Part shown: positions 24,090 to 30,907 of the stretch, in pieces
Numbering within the stretch: the stretch's first letter is position 1
Layout: each line of letters opens with the position of its first letter
Assembly: GCA_002327965.1 (NCBI GenBank)
Contig: DCVB01000023.1
Location: forward strand, 1-48,154
DNA length: 48,154 nt
Reading direction: 5' to 3'
From: Candidatus Aminicenantes bacterium UBA2199
GTDB lineage: Bacteria; Acidobacteriota; Aminicenantia; UBA2199
Notes under the pieces: model-generated
Seen by the model: only the letters and a program-made list of their open reading frames with translations
Told to the model about the DNA's origin: nothing
The model's database searches: none
Translations under genes and position numbers: made by a program

Positions 24090-25513
24090 GGCAGGTCTCC
24101 GGCCGGCAATCTGCCCGGGAACAGCTCCAGGAAATGGGCGAAAAGCAGGCGCCGCAGCAGCGCCCGCTTGTAGGCGGCGGCGCCGCGCACGTCGCTGATC
24201 GGGGCGATCTCCGACCCGGCGACGGCGATGAATTCCCTGACGGTCTCCGCCGTGACCTTCCGGCCGGCGAGGAATGCCGACGCCCGGCGCAGGTAGAGCG
24301 GCACCGGCGCCACTCCCCCCGCCGAAACATGGGCCGCGGCGATGCGCTCCCCGTCCATCTCCAGGCCGATGGCCGAGTTCACCGAGGCGATGTCCTGGCG
24401 GCGGCGGCGGGCGACCTTTTCGAAATGGAGCCGGACGCCGTCCCGGCGCAGCGGCACGCTCACCCAGGCCGCCACTTCCCCCGGTCGCAGGTCCAGTTTC
24501 TTGTAGTCCAGGAAGAACTCGCTCAGTTTCCGCTCGCGGGTCAGCGCCTCGCGGCGCAGGCCGATGGCGGCGTCGAGGGCCAGGAGGATGACGCTCAGGT
24601 CGCCGATGGGCGAGGCATTGACGATATTGCCGCCGACGGTGGCGCGGTTGCGCACCTGGGTGGCGGAAACCTGGCGCAGGAAGCCGGCCAGCGGCGGGAA
24701 GGCGGCGGCCAGCAGCCGCGATTCCATCAGGTCGGAGACGGTGGCGGCGGCGCCGATGAGGATGCGGTCGGCTTCGGGCCAGATGGCGGCGAACCCCTCG
24801 CGGCGCGACATCAGGTCCAGCTTCCTGCCGGCGAGCTCGGGGCCGCGCTGGACGTAGAGATCGGTGCCGCCGGCCATGACCACGGCATCCTTCGGCTGCT
24901 TTGCGCTCTTGTCGGCCCCGGTTGCGGGCAGCGCTTTCAGGCGCGCGGGAATGGCGGCGAAATAGGCGGGGATGACGCCGGCGGCGATCAGGGCGGCCAG
25001 CCGGTCGGGGGCAACGGCCGCCTGGGGGCGCACTTCCTGCAGCATGCGCTCCAGCGCCCGGCGGATCGCCGTGTAGCCGGTGCAGCGGCAGATATTGCCT
25101 TCGATGGCGGTGACGGCGTCGTCCAGGTCAAGCCCGGCATCCTCGAGCAGGAAGGCGGTCAGGCTGACCACGATCCCCGGCGTGCAGAAGCCGCACTGGC
25201 TGGCCCCCTCGCTGACAAAGGCCTGCTGCACCGGCGTCAGGCCGGCGTTGTTCAGTCCCTCGATGGTGACCACGTGGCAGCCGGCGGCATCGGCCAGCGG
25301 GAAGAGGCAGGAGGCGACGGCGCGGTAGCGCAGGCCTTGCGCACCGGGCGTGCCCAGCAGCACGGTGCAGGCGCCGCAATCGCCCTCGCGGCAGCCGACG
25401 CGCGTTCCGGTCAGGCGCTGGTCGTCGCGGATGAAGTCGACCAGGGCGGTCCCGGTGGGCAGGGCGGCGCGGACCTCGCGGTCGTTGAGGATGAAGACCG
25501 TTTCAACGGCCAT
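24086..25513 (-). CDS. Xanthine dehydrogenase-type FeS/FAD subunit
   Basis: A 475-residue fusion in the order plant-type [2Fe-2S] (CREGDCGACTVLLG, residues about 41-54), helical [2Fe-2S] (SQCGFCTPGIVVSL near 101 and CRCTGY near 138), then an FAD-binding domain (MAGGTDLYV near 217, RNRATVGGNIVNASPIGDL near 290) and a CO_deh_flav_C-type tail. This is the small-subunit architecture of two-subunit xanthine dehydrogenases. It passes electrons from the molybdenum centre to FAD and on to NAD+ or another acceptor. It sits 6 bp after the membrane-protein gene and overlaps the large subunit by 4 nt, so the operon order is membrane protein, FeS/FAD, Mo subunit, hydrolase. Confidence 0.9.
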   Translation of the reverse strand: MAVETVFILNDREVRAALPTGTALVDFIRDDQRLTGTRVGCREGDCGACTVLLGTPGAQGLRYRAVASCLFPLADAAGCHVVTIEGLNNAGLTPVQQAFVSEGASQCGFCTPGIVVSLTAFLLEDAGLDLDDAVTAIEGNICRCTGYTAIRRALERMLQEVRPQAAVAPDRLAALIAAGVIPAYFAAIPARLKALPATGADKSAKQPKDAVVMAGGTDLYVQRGPELAGRKLDLMSRREGFAAIWPEADRILIGAAATVSDLMESRLLAAAFPPLAGFLRQVSATQVRNRATVGGNIVNASPIGDLSVILLALDAAIGLRREALTRERKLSEFFLDYKKLDLRPGEVAAWVSVPLRRDGVRLHFEKVARRRRQDIASVNSAIGLEMDGERIAAAHVSAGGVAPVPLYLRRASAFLAGRKVTAETVREFIAVAGSEIAPISDVRGAAAYKRALLRRLLFAHFLELFPGRLPAGDLP

Positions 25514-25519
25514 TCCGCC

Positions 25520-26206
25520 TTACCAGCCGGCGGCGATGAGCCAGACGGTCAGCCCCCAGCAGGCCAGGGCGCCGGCGACGGCCAGCGGCGCGAACAGGGG
25601 CTTGCGGGCCAGCCACACCGGCAGCAGCCGCTTTTCCAGTTTCCGCCCCAGGGCGTAGCCCAGCGGGAACAGGGCCGCGCCCAGCAGGGCGGCCGGCGCG
25701 ACGCGCGTCAGCATGTAGACGGCCGCGCCTTCGGCGTAGCGGAAAGAGAGCAAATGGGCGCAGGGGGCGACGAAGCGGCCCAGGGCGAAGAACGCCGCGC
25801 CGCCGGCGAAGGCGGCCAGGCCGCCCACGGCGCCCTGCATCCCGCCGTTGCCGGCGATCTTCTTCCTGGCCAGGCTGACGCCGGCGAACAGGAAGGCGCC
25901 ATTGAGCAATACGGCCAAATGGGAGTTGGCATGGCAGAGGACGGGCAGGCCCAGCAGCGGCGCGGCCAGCCATTTGGCGAAAACGGCCATGAGCACGATG
26001 CCGGGGATGATGCGCGCCTGCTTGTAGATCGCCAGCCCGGCGGCCATGACGGCGAAGCCGGCGCCGGTGACGACGGGGCTGCGCGGCAGGCCAATATCCC
26101 GGGCCAGGCCGCCCAGCAGCGCCTCGGCCAGGCCCATCAGGGCGCCCAGCGCCAGGACGACCAGCAGATAGAATTTCCAGGAAAACGTCTCGTTGTTGCC
26201 TGACAT
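25520..26206 (-). CDS. Multi-pass membrane protein heading the XDH operon
   Basis: A 228-residue protein with about seven hydrophobic segments (FYLLVVLALGALMGLAEALL, VVTGAGFAVMAAGLAIY, IIPGIVLMAVFAKWLA, AVLLNGAFLFAGVSLA, GGLAAFAGGAAFFAL, PAALLGAALFPLGYALG, LAVAGALACWGLTVWLI). I do not recognise the family. The size and the small-residue-rich helices recall ECF-type substrate-binding components, but no diagnostic motif is seen. ATG 26206 is preferred to a GTG at 26212, which lies inside the AGAGGTG ribosome site. Being first in the xanthine-dehydrogenase operon, it may import the substrate or anchor the enzyme; this is inference from position only. Confidence 0.6.
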   Translation of the reverse strand: MSGNNETFSWKFYLLVVLALGALMGLAEALLGGLARDIGLPRSPVVTGAGFAVMAAGLAIYKQARIIPGIVLMAVFAKWLAAPLLGLPVLCHANSHLAVLLNGAFLFAGVSLARKKIAGNGGMQGAVGGLAAFAGGAAFFALGRFVAPCAHLLSFRYAEGAAVYMLTRVAPAALLGAALFPLGYALGRKLEKRLLPVWLARKPLFAPLAVAGALACWGLTVWLIAAGW

Positions 26207-26239
26207 AAGCACCTCTGCAGCTCGTTGGGAACCGGGTTT

Positions 26240-26268
26240 ATCTTAATGACCGGGAGACGATTTGTCAA
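26240..26268 (-). promoter_or_regulatory. Promoter of the XDH operon
   Basis: On the minus strand a consensus TTGACA (26263-26268), a 17-nt spacer and TAAGAT (26240-26245) predict a start near 26233 and a leader of about 27 nt with a GAGGTG ribosome site. Confidence 0.7.
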
Positions 26269-26284
26269 CGCGAGGTCCGAAGTT

Positions 26285-26427
26285 AGCGGCACTGAACGGA
26301 GTTCGATGTTCGAAGTGCGATGCTACGCTTCGTGTCCCCTTGGGGGATTCGACGTTGAAGAAATCAGCAGCTAAGTGTTCCAGCAATGCTTTTTTCTTAA
26401 ACTTCGAACCTCGAACTTCGAACTTCA
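26285..26427. repeat. TTCGAAG heptad arrays, facing pair
   Basis: The left array (GAGTTCGATGTTCGAAGTGCG, split over 26298-26320) faces the right array of CGAACCT/CGAACTT units at 26401-26427, allowing a hairpin around about 75 nt. It lies between YjbQ and the XDH promoter. Confidence 0.7.
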
Positions 26428-26844
26428 CTCCCCGATGATCTTGACCAGCACCCTCTTTTTTCTCCTGCCGTCGAACTCGCCGTAGAAGACCTGCTCCCAG
26501 GGGCCGAGGTCGAGCTTTCCCCGGGTGACGGCCACGACCACCTCGCGGCCCATGACCTGGCGCTTGAGGTGGGCGTCGCCGTTGTCCTCGCCGCTGAGGT
26601 TGTGGCGGTAGGCCGAGACCGGCTCGTGCGGCGCCAGTTTCTCCAGCCATTTTTCGTAGTCCTGGTGCAGGCCCGGCTCGTCGTCGTTGATGAGCACCGA
26701 GGCGGTGATGTGCATGGCGTTGACCAGGACCAGCCCTTCCTGGACGCCGCTTTCCCGCAGCGCCTGTTCGACCTCGGGGGTGATGTTGATGAAGGCGCGC
26801 CGGCCCGGGGTCTGGAACCATAGTTCCCTGCGATAGCTTTTCAT
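26425..26844 (-). CDS. yjbQ: YjbQ / UPF0047 family protein
   Basis: A 139-residue protein. The family core is intact: FINITPEVEQALRESGVQEG, then LVLVNAMHITASVLINDDEPGLHQDYEKWLEKLAP (His and Glu/Asp positions conserved), then YRHNLSGEDNGDAHLKRQVMGREVVVAVTRGKLDLGPWEQVFYGEFDG. YjbQ proteins form trimers. E. coli YjbQ has weak thiamine-phosphate synthase activity in vivo, and the physiological role is unsettled. The start at ATG 26844 has no ribosome site, but a consensus TATAAT ends 6 nt before it, so the mRNA is probably leaderless. Its C-terminal codons touch the CGAACTT repeat array. Confidence 0.88.
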   Translation of the reverse strand: MKSYRRELWFQTPGRRAFINITPEVEQALRESGVQEGLVLVNAMHITASVLINDDEPGLHQDYEKWLEKLAPHEPVSAYRHNLSGEDNGDAHLKRQVMGREVVVAVTRGKLDLGPWEQVFYGEFDGRRKKRVLVKIIGE

Positions 26845-26850
26845 GAAGGG

Positions 26851-26856
26851 ATTATA
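26851..26856 (-). promoter_or_regulatory. -10 box directly upstream of yjbQ (leaderless)
   Basis: TATAAT on the minus strand ends six bases before the ATG at 26844. The -35 region (TATGCC, 17-nt spacing) is weak. Confidence 0.5.
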
Positions 26857-26880
26857 ACTGAATTTGAACGTCCGGCATAG

Positions 26881-27112
26881 GAAATCGGCAGACGGTGGAC
26901 GGTGGACGGTTTAAGGTTGACGGGAAGAGAGGAGGCAATCGTAAGAATTAAATAACAAATCCCAAATTCCAAATAACAAACAAATTCCAAGCTCCAAATT
27001 CCAATTTCCAAAACAGAATCCCCCTTGAAATTGCATGCCTTTTCTTCGTTTGGGTCATTGGGTGATTGGAATTTGGAATTTGGTGCTTGTGATTTGGAAT
27101 TTAAGTCCTATG
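26881..27112 (-). repeat. Composite heptad repeat, copy D (both arms)
   Basis: GAAATCGG, a GACGGTGGACGGTGG array, GGGAAGAGAGGAGGCAATCG, ATTCCAA/ATAACAA/GCTCCAA units (26948-27010), a loop, TTCGTTTGGGTCATTGG, and the complementary TTGGAATTTGGTGCTTG arm (27067-27105). It is the fullest copy with arms intact. The 404-bp gap 26845-27248 contains repeats but no gene I can support. Confidence 0.8.
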
Positions 27113-27127
27113 ATTGCCTTTCTTTCA

Positions 27128-27262
27128 TCCTGGCCTTACGCCCTGAACCTCATGCCGATTTCCCTTCTTCATCTTCACGAATCACGACTCACGAATTACG
27201 AATCACGGCAGCTCGAATTCCTCCGCGTCACGCGTTACGCGTCACGCGTCACGTATTCGTTC
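27128..27262. repeat. Heptad arrays (TCACGAA, GCGTCAC words)
   Basis: TCACGAA, TCACGAC, TCACGAA, TTACGAA, TCACGG run at 27176-27208, and GCGTCAC, GCGTTAC, GCGTCAC, GCGTCAC at 27227-27254, all in 7-bp register, running into the 3' end of the EamA transporter gene. Confidence 0.75.
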
Positions 27263-28133
27263 TTCCAGCACTAATGATGGACGCCCCGGTCACGGCGGCG
27301 ATGATGACGGCGCCGCCGATGATGGCGTGGGCCCCGGGCTTTTCGCCCAGGGCCAGGAAGACCCACAGCGGGTTGAAGACCGGCTCGATGACGGCGATCA
27401 GGTTGGCGGTGACCGCGGTCACGCGCCGGATGGCCGCCGTGAACAGGATCGCCGCCACCCCGACCTGGAAGATGCCCAGCATGGCGATGGCGCCGGCCGC
27501 CTTCCAGGTGACGGCGGGCCAGGGCAGGAAGAGCGCCACGCCCAGGCCGATGGCCGCGGTGAGCCAATGGGCCAGCAGGATCGACTCCAGCGGCGAGCCG
27601 TCTTTCTGCATGCGCATGAAAATGTAGTAGAAGCTGAACAGCAGCCCGGACAGGAGCGCCAGGATGTTGCCCGGCAGCCTGCCGCCGCCCAGCTTGTCCA
27701 TGAACAGCAGCGCCATGCCGGCGCCGACGAAGGCGAAGGCAACCCAGTGCTCCCAGCGCGTGCGCTCCTTGAGGAGCCAGGCGCCGAGGATGGCGGTGAA
27801 GACCGGCCCCACGTATTGCAGCAAAATGGCGTTAGCGGCGGTGGTGGTCTTGTTGGCCGCGACGAAAAGCAGCATGGTGCCGGCCTGGGTCAGGGCGGCG
27901 CCGACCTGCGCCGGCGACCAGTGGAAACGGGGCCGCTTCAGCCAGGCCAGCACGACCAGCGAGGAGATCAGGCTGCGCATGCCGGCGATGGCGAACGGGT
28001 GCCAGTCGATGACCTTGATGAACAGCCCGGCGATGCTCCACAGGAAGGCGGTGGCGACCATGGCCAGGATGCCGAAGTGGGTCGACGCGCGCAGGCGCTG
28101 CAGGGAGCCGGCGTTGAAGATGGGGATGATCAT
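27249..28133 (-). CDS. DMT superfamily (EamA) transporter
   Basis: About 294 residues with ten predicted helices in two EamA repeats. The first starts FGILAMVATAFLWSIAGLFIKVIDWHPFAIAGMRSLISS (residues about 20-58, with the EamA Arg), and includes NAILLQYVGPVFTAILGAWLLKERTRW, the conserved end of the first repeat. The second ends TAVTANLIAVIEPVFNPLWVFLALGEKPGAHAIIGG. Such proteins export or import metabolites such as amino acids or nucleosides, and the substrate is not predictable. I reject the in-frame start at 28190 because that sequence is the AAGGCAA repeat array. ATG 28133 lacks a clear ribosome site, and 28061 is an alternative. The C-terminus reads into the adjoining GCGTCAC array. Confidence 0.85.
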   Translation of the reverse strand: MIIPIFNAGSLQRLRASTHFGILAMVATAFLWSIAGLFIKVIDWHPFAIAGMRSLISSLVVLAWLKRPRFHWSPAQVGAALTQAGTMLLFVAANKTTTAANAILLQYVGPVFTAILGAWLLKERTRWEHWVAFAFVGAGMALLFMDKLGGGRLPGNILALLSGLLFSFYYIFMRMQKDGSPLESILLAHWLTAAIGLGVALFLPWPAVTWKAAGAIAMLGIFQVGVAAILFTAAIRRVTAVTANLIAVIEPVFNPLWVFLALGEKPGAHAIIGGAVIIAAVTGASIISAGRTNT

Positions 28134-28161
28134 GAGCGGGAGCTGGGAGGCAGGCGGCCGG

Positions 28162-28205
28162 AAAAACCCAAGGCAAAAGGCGAAAGGCAAAAGTCAAAAG
28201 GTAAG
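28162..28205. repeat. AAGGCAA heptad array
   Basis: AAGGCAA, AAGGCGA, AAGGCAA, AAGTCAA, AAGGTAA in 7-bp register. It is complementary to the CTTTTGC array at 28258-28291, giving a long hairpin upstream of the transporter gene. Confidence 0.75.
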
Positions 28206-28257
28206 AAAAGATTATTTGCGAAATATCCGCAAAAATGTCTTAACAAGGTGTTGTTCT

Positions 28258-28337
28258 TCACTTTTGCCTTTTTACTTTTGCCTTTTGCCTTTTTTTTTCT
28301 TCAACATCGAACTTCGAACTTCGAACTTCGAACTTTA
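28258..28337. repeat. CTTTTGC and CGAACTT heptad arrays
   Basis: CTTTTGC units (28259-28292), a T-tract, then four CGAACTT units (28307-28334) ending at the stop of tdk. Confidence 0.8.
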
Positions 28338-28904
28338 CTTGATCTCCAGCCTCTGCCCGTAGCATTTTCTGCAAACCGACACGTACTTGTCGTTGCCGCC
28401 TATCTCGATCTGCGGCCCCTCGCCCACCGGTTGGCCGTCCTTGTACTTGAGCAGCATGGTCGCCTTTTTGGTGCAGTACCAGCAAACCGCCTTGACCTCC
28501 TCCACCTTGTCGGCGAAGAGCAGCAGCGCCTCGCTGCCGGGGAACAGGTGGTTGCGGTAGTCGTTCTTCAGGCCGTAGACGATGACCGGGATGTTCAGGC
28601 GGTCGACGATGCGCGTCAGCACGACCACCTGCCAGCGGCTGAGGAACTGCCCCTCATCGACCAGCACGCAGTCGGGCTTGGCCTCCTCGGCGAGGCGCAG
28701 CATGTCGGTGTCCTTGCCGATGATCGCGGCATCGCGCTGGAAACCCATGCGCGAGGTGATCTTGCCGCGGCCGAAGCGGTCGTCGATGGCCGGCGTGAAG
28801 AGCAGGGCGTGCTTGTTCTGCTCCTCGTAATTGTGGGCGATCTTGAGGATCTCGGTGGACTTGCCGGCGTTCATGGTCGAGTAGCGGAAATAGAGCTGGG
28901 CCAT
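28335..28904 (-). CDS. tdk: Thymidine kinase
   Basis: A 189-residue type II thymidine kinase. The Walker A loop is MNAGKST (residues 11-17), the catalytic Glu sits in LVDEGQFLS (near residue 83), the thymidine-binding lasso includes PVIVYGLKNDYRNHLFPGSEALLLFADKVEE, and the structural zinc site is CWYC (near 141) with CRKC near 175. It phosphorylates thymidine and deoxyuridine for salvage in the cytoplasm. GGAGGAG precedes ATG 28904. It lies 20 bp after the 5'-nucleotidase stop on the same strand, which is a sensible pairing: the exported nucleotidase frees nucleosides that this kinase traps. Confidence 0.95.
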   Translation of the reverse strand: MAQLYFRYSTMNAGKSTEILKIAHNYEEQNKHALLFTPAIDDRFGRGKITSRMGFQRDAAIIGKDTDMLRLAEEAKPDCVLVDEGQFLSRWQVVVLTRIVDRLNIPVIVYGLKNDYRNHLFPGSEALLLFADKVEEVKAVCWYCTKKATMLLKYKDGQPVGEGPQIEIGGNDKYVSVCRKCYGQRLEIK

Positions 28905-28924
28905 GGCTTACACTCCTCCGCGGG

Positions 28925-30415
28925 TCAATAGCGGTCGTTGCGGCCGGGCGGGTCCTGGAAAGCGCGGCGGATGTCCCGGTAAACCGAGAGATCGGGCTTG
29001 CCCTCCAGGAAGCGGATCAGGGCCGCGGCGGTGGTGGCGGCCAGCGACCGGCCCGGGTCGCGGTGCTTGAACTCGTAGGAGCTGGCGACGTAGCTCGAGA
29101 GACCGACCCGGAAGTCCCTGTCCTCGGCGAGCGCGGCGCCGTCGGGTCCGCGCAGGTCGATGCCCTGGATGCGCAGCTCCTTGTCGGTGCGCACCGTGTA
29201 GGAGATCCCAGAGACCTGCAGGTCGATCTCGTTGCCCTTCAGGAACGAGTCGCGGATCAGCGAGCGCATCTCCCCGGCGTTCATGGCGATCTCGATCACC
29301 TCGTTGCCGAACGGATCGAGGGTGAAGACGTCCTTGACGGTGATGTCCTCGTTCAGGCGGCGCAGGCGGATGCCGCCCTCGTTCTGGAAGGCCACGTCCA
29401 GGCCGTGGGCCGCGCGCATGGCATCGGTCATCAGGCAGCCGAGCGCGTCCTTGCCGGTGATGGCGAAGGGGGCGGTGACGATGACGCGGGAGAACGCCGG
29501 GTTGTCGTTGAAGCGCTCGATCATGGCCTTGACCTCGGGGTCATCGTCCTTGAGCTCCTTCACGTCGATCAGCCCGCCTTTCTTCTCCACCACGCGGCCG
29601 CCGCGAACGAGCAGTTCCACCCTGCCCAGGTAGCGCAGGTCGCTGCCGGCCTGGGCCACCAGCACGCCGTTGACGGTCTCGGCGGGATCGACGCGGGTGT
29701 GCGAGTGGCCGCCGATGATCGCGTCCAGCTCGGGCATGGACTTGGCCAGCTTCACGTCGTCTTCGAAGCCCATGTGGGACAGGGCCAGCAGGACATCGGC
29801 CCCGCGGCGCAGGGGCTTCATCTCCAAAGCCTTCTTCAGCGGCTCGCTGAAATCGAGCCCTTTCACCCGGTCGGGGTGGGTGGAGGGCAGGCCGTTGCCG
29901 GGCTCGATCTGGATCAGGCCGAAGACGGCGACGCGCACGCCGCTGCGGGTGGTCAGCAGCCGCGAGGGGGTCATGTTGGGGATCTCGCTGCCGGGCCGGG
30001 GATGGATGTTGGCCGAGACGATGGGGAAGCGGACGCGGGCGGCGAAGCGCTTGAGGTTCTCCAGGCCGAAGTCGAACTCGTGGTTGCCGAGAGTGAGCAG
30101 GTCGACGCCCAGGCGGTTGAGCAGCTCGAGCATCGGCTCGCCCGGGGGCTGGTACTGGTCGATGATCGGATTGCCGGTGAAGTTGTCCCCGGCGCAGAGC
30201 AGCAGGACGTCGGCGCCGCCGCGGCGCTCGGCGTCGACGCGGGCCGCCACCTTGGCGAAATTGTCGATCTTGCCGTGCACGTCGTTGAAGTGCAGGATGA
30301 CGACGCGGGCTTCCTCGGGCGCGCGGGGCAGCGAGGCGCAGGAGGAGCAGGCCAGGCCCGCCAGCAGCAGCAGCGGCAGCAGGGAGACGATCAGGCGACG
30401 CTTGGCCCGCTTCAT
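28925..30415 (-). CDS. Exported 5'-nucleotidase / 2',3'-cyclic phosphodiesterase family protein
   Basis: A 496-residue protein with a basic n-region, hydrophobic core LLPLLLLAGLA and cysteines at about 23 and 26 (the lipobox is imperfect, so lipidation is uncertain). The metallophosphoesterase domain shows ILHFNDVHGKIDNF (residues 40-53), CAGDNFTGNP, LGNHEFDFG and IIGGHSHTRVD. The C-terminal 5_nucleotid_C domain (from about 325) contains AFQNEGGIRLRR and FTLDPFGNEVIEIAMNAGEM. It would hydrolyse nucleotides in the periplasm or at the surface. The ATG overlaps the stop of the upstream small beta-grasp-like gene (ATGA) and the gene precedes tdk. Confidence 0.9.
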   Translation of the reverse strand: MKRAKRRLIVSLLPLLLLAGLACSSCASLPRAPEEARVVILHFNDVHGKIDNFAKVAARVDAERRGGADVLLLCAGDNFTGNPIIDQYQPPGEPMLELLNRLGVDLLTLGNHEFDFGLENLKRFAARVRFPIVSANIHPRPGSEIPNMTPSRLLTTRSGVRVAVFGLIQIEPGNGLPSTHPDRVKGLDFSEPLKKALEMKPLRRGADVLLALSHMGFEDDVKLAKSMPELDAIIGGHSHTRVDPAETVNGVLVAQAGSDLRYLGRVELLVRGGRVVEKKGGLIDVKELKDDDPEVKAMIERFNDNPAFSRVIVTAPFAITGKDALGCLMTDAMRAAHGLDVAFQNEGGIRLRRLNEDITVKDVFTLDPFGNEVIEIAMNAGEMRSLIRDSFLKGNEIDLQVSGISYTVRTDKELRIQGIDLRGPDGAALAEDRDFRVGLSSYVASSYEFKHRDPGRSLAATTAAALIRFLEGKPDLSVYRDIRRAFQDPPGRNDRY

Positions 30416-30630
30416 TTGCCCGCCCTCCGTTTCCCGGCCAGGCGGACGAAAAGCGCCTCGCCGCCGTTCAGCTCGCCGTCGTGGCCGATCTCGTGGCCGT
30501 GGCAGTCGCAGACCTTCTTGTAGCCGTTCTGCACCTGTTTCCAGGAGATTTTCGAGTACTTGCGCAAGACGTCGGCCACCCGCGCTCCGGAAAAGATTTC
30601 GATCGCCTTGTCGTTGACTTTTATTTTCAT
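30412..30630 (-). CDS. Small beta-grasp-like protein (ThiS/MoaD-like size)
   Basis: A 72-residue protein, MKIKVNDKAIEIFSGARVAD at its start, with the beta-hairpin then helix pattern of ubiquitin-like beta-grasp folds. It continues with a helix VLRKYSKISWKQVQNG, a CDCHGHEIGHDGELNGGEALFVR loop-strand region and a basic tail. Unlike ThiS and MoaD it lacks a C-terminal Gly-Gly. The CxCHGH cluster could bind metal. ATG 30630 has GGAGTT nine bases upstream; the longer frame to 30684 has no ribosome site. It is translationally coupled to the nucleotidase gene. The fold assignment is tentative and the function unknown. Confidence 0.6.
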   Translation of the reverse strand: MKIKVNDKAIEIFSGARVADVLRKYSKISWKQVQNGYKKVCDCHGHEIGHDGELNGGEALFVRLAGKRRAGK

Positions 30631-30687
30631 GGGGGCAACTCCGTTTGAAAAACCGATTTTAGGGAAATAGCGAATGAATGTCAATGA

Positions 30688-30716
30688 AAAGGCAAAAGGA
30701 AAAAGGCAAAAGTGAA
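30688..30716. repeat. AAAGGCA heptad array
   Basis: AAAGGCA, AAAGGAA, AAAGGCA, AAAGTGA in 7-bp register, between the beta-grasp gene and the AT-rich island. Confidence 0.7.
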
Positions 30717-30770
30717 GAGAACCGCCCCGCGACCCATTGAATGGGATTAGATAACCGTAATTAAAATAAA

Positions 30771-30843
30771 TGTGTCAAATTAAAGTCATTAACCTTAACT
30801 TTCGCTTGTGAAAATTTAAACATTAATACTCTAATCTGACACA
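30771..30843. repeat. 12-bp inverted repeat at the edge of the AT-rich island
   Basis: TGTGTCAAATTA (30771-30782) and TAATCTGACACA (30832-30843) pair at 11 of 12 positions around 49 nt. It may be a mobile-element end or a weak terminator region for the HEAT-like gene. Confidence 0.45.
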
Positions 30844-30907
30844 TATCTACTGAAATCAACATGTCAGTTTAGGCTACACTTTAAATTATCTGATGAAAAA
30901 ACCTGTT

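Noticed and set aside
20637..25513. Selenocysteine in the XDH or YgeY-like proteins
   Set aside because: No in-frame TGA inside either gene and no visible SECIS-like requirement; the YgeY family name reflects genomic linkage only.
24134..26203. 689-codon plus-strand frame opposite the XDH operon
   Set aside because: Gln/Gly/Ala-rich antisense translation without domains; the opposite strand has 2Fe-2S and FAD motifs.
28134..28190. Upstream start for the EamA transporter at 28190
   Set aside because: The extra N-terminal residues are encoded by the AAGGCAA repeat array, and there is no ribosome site.
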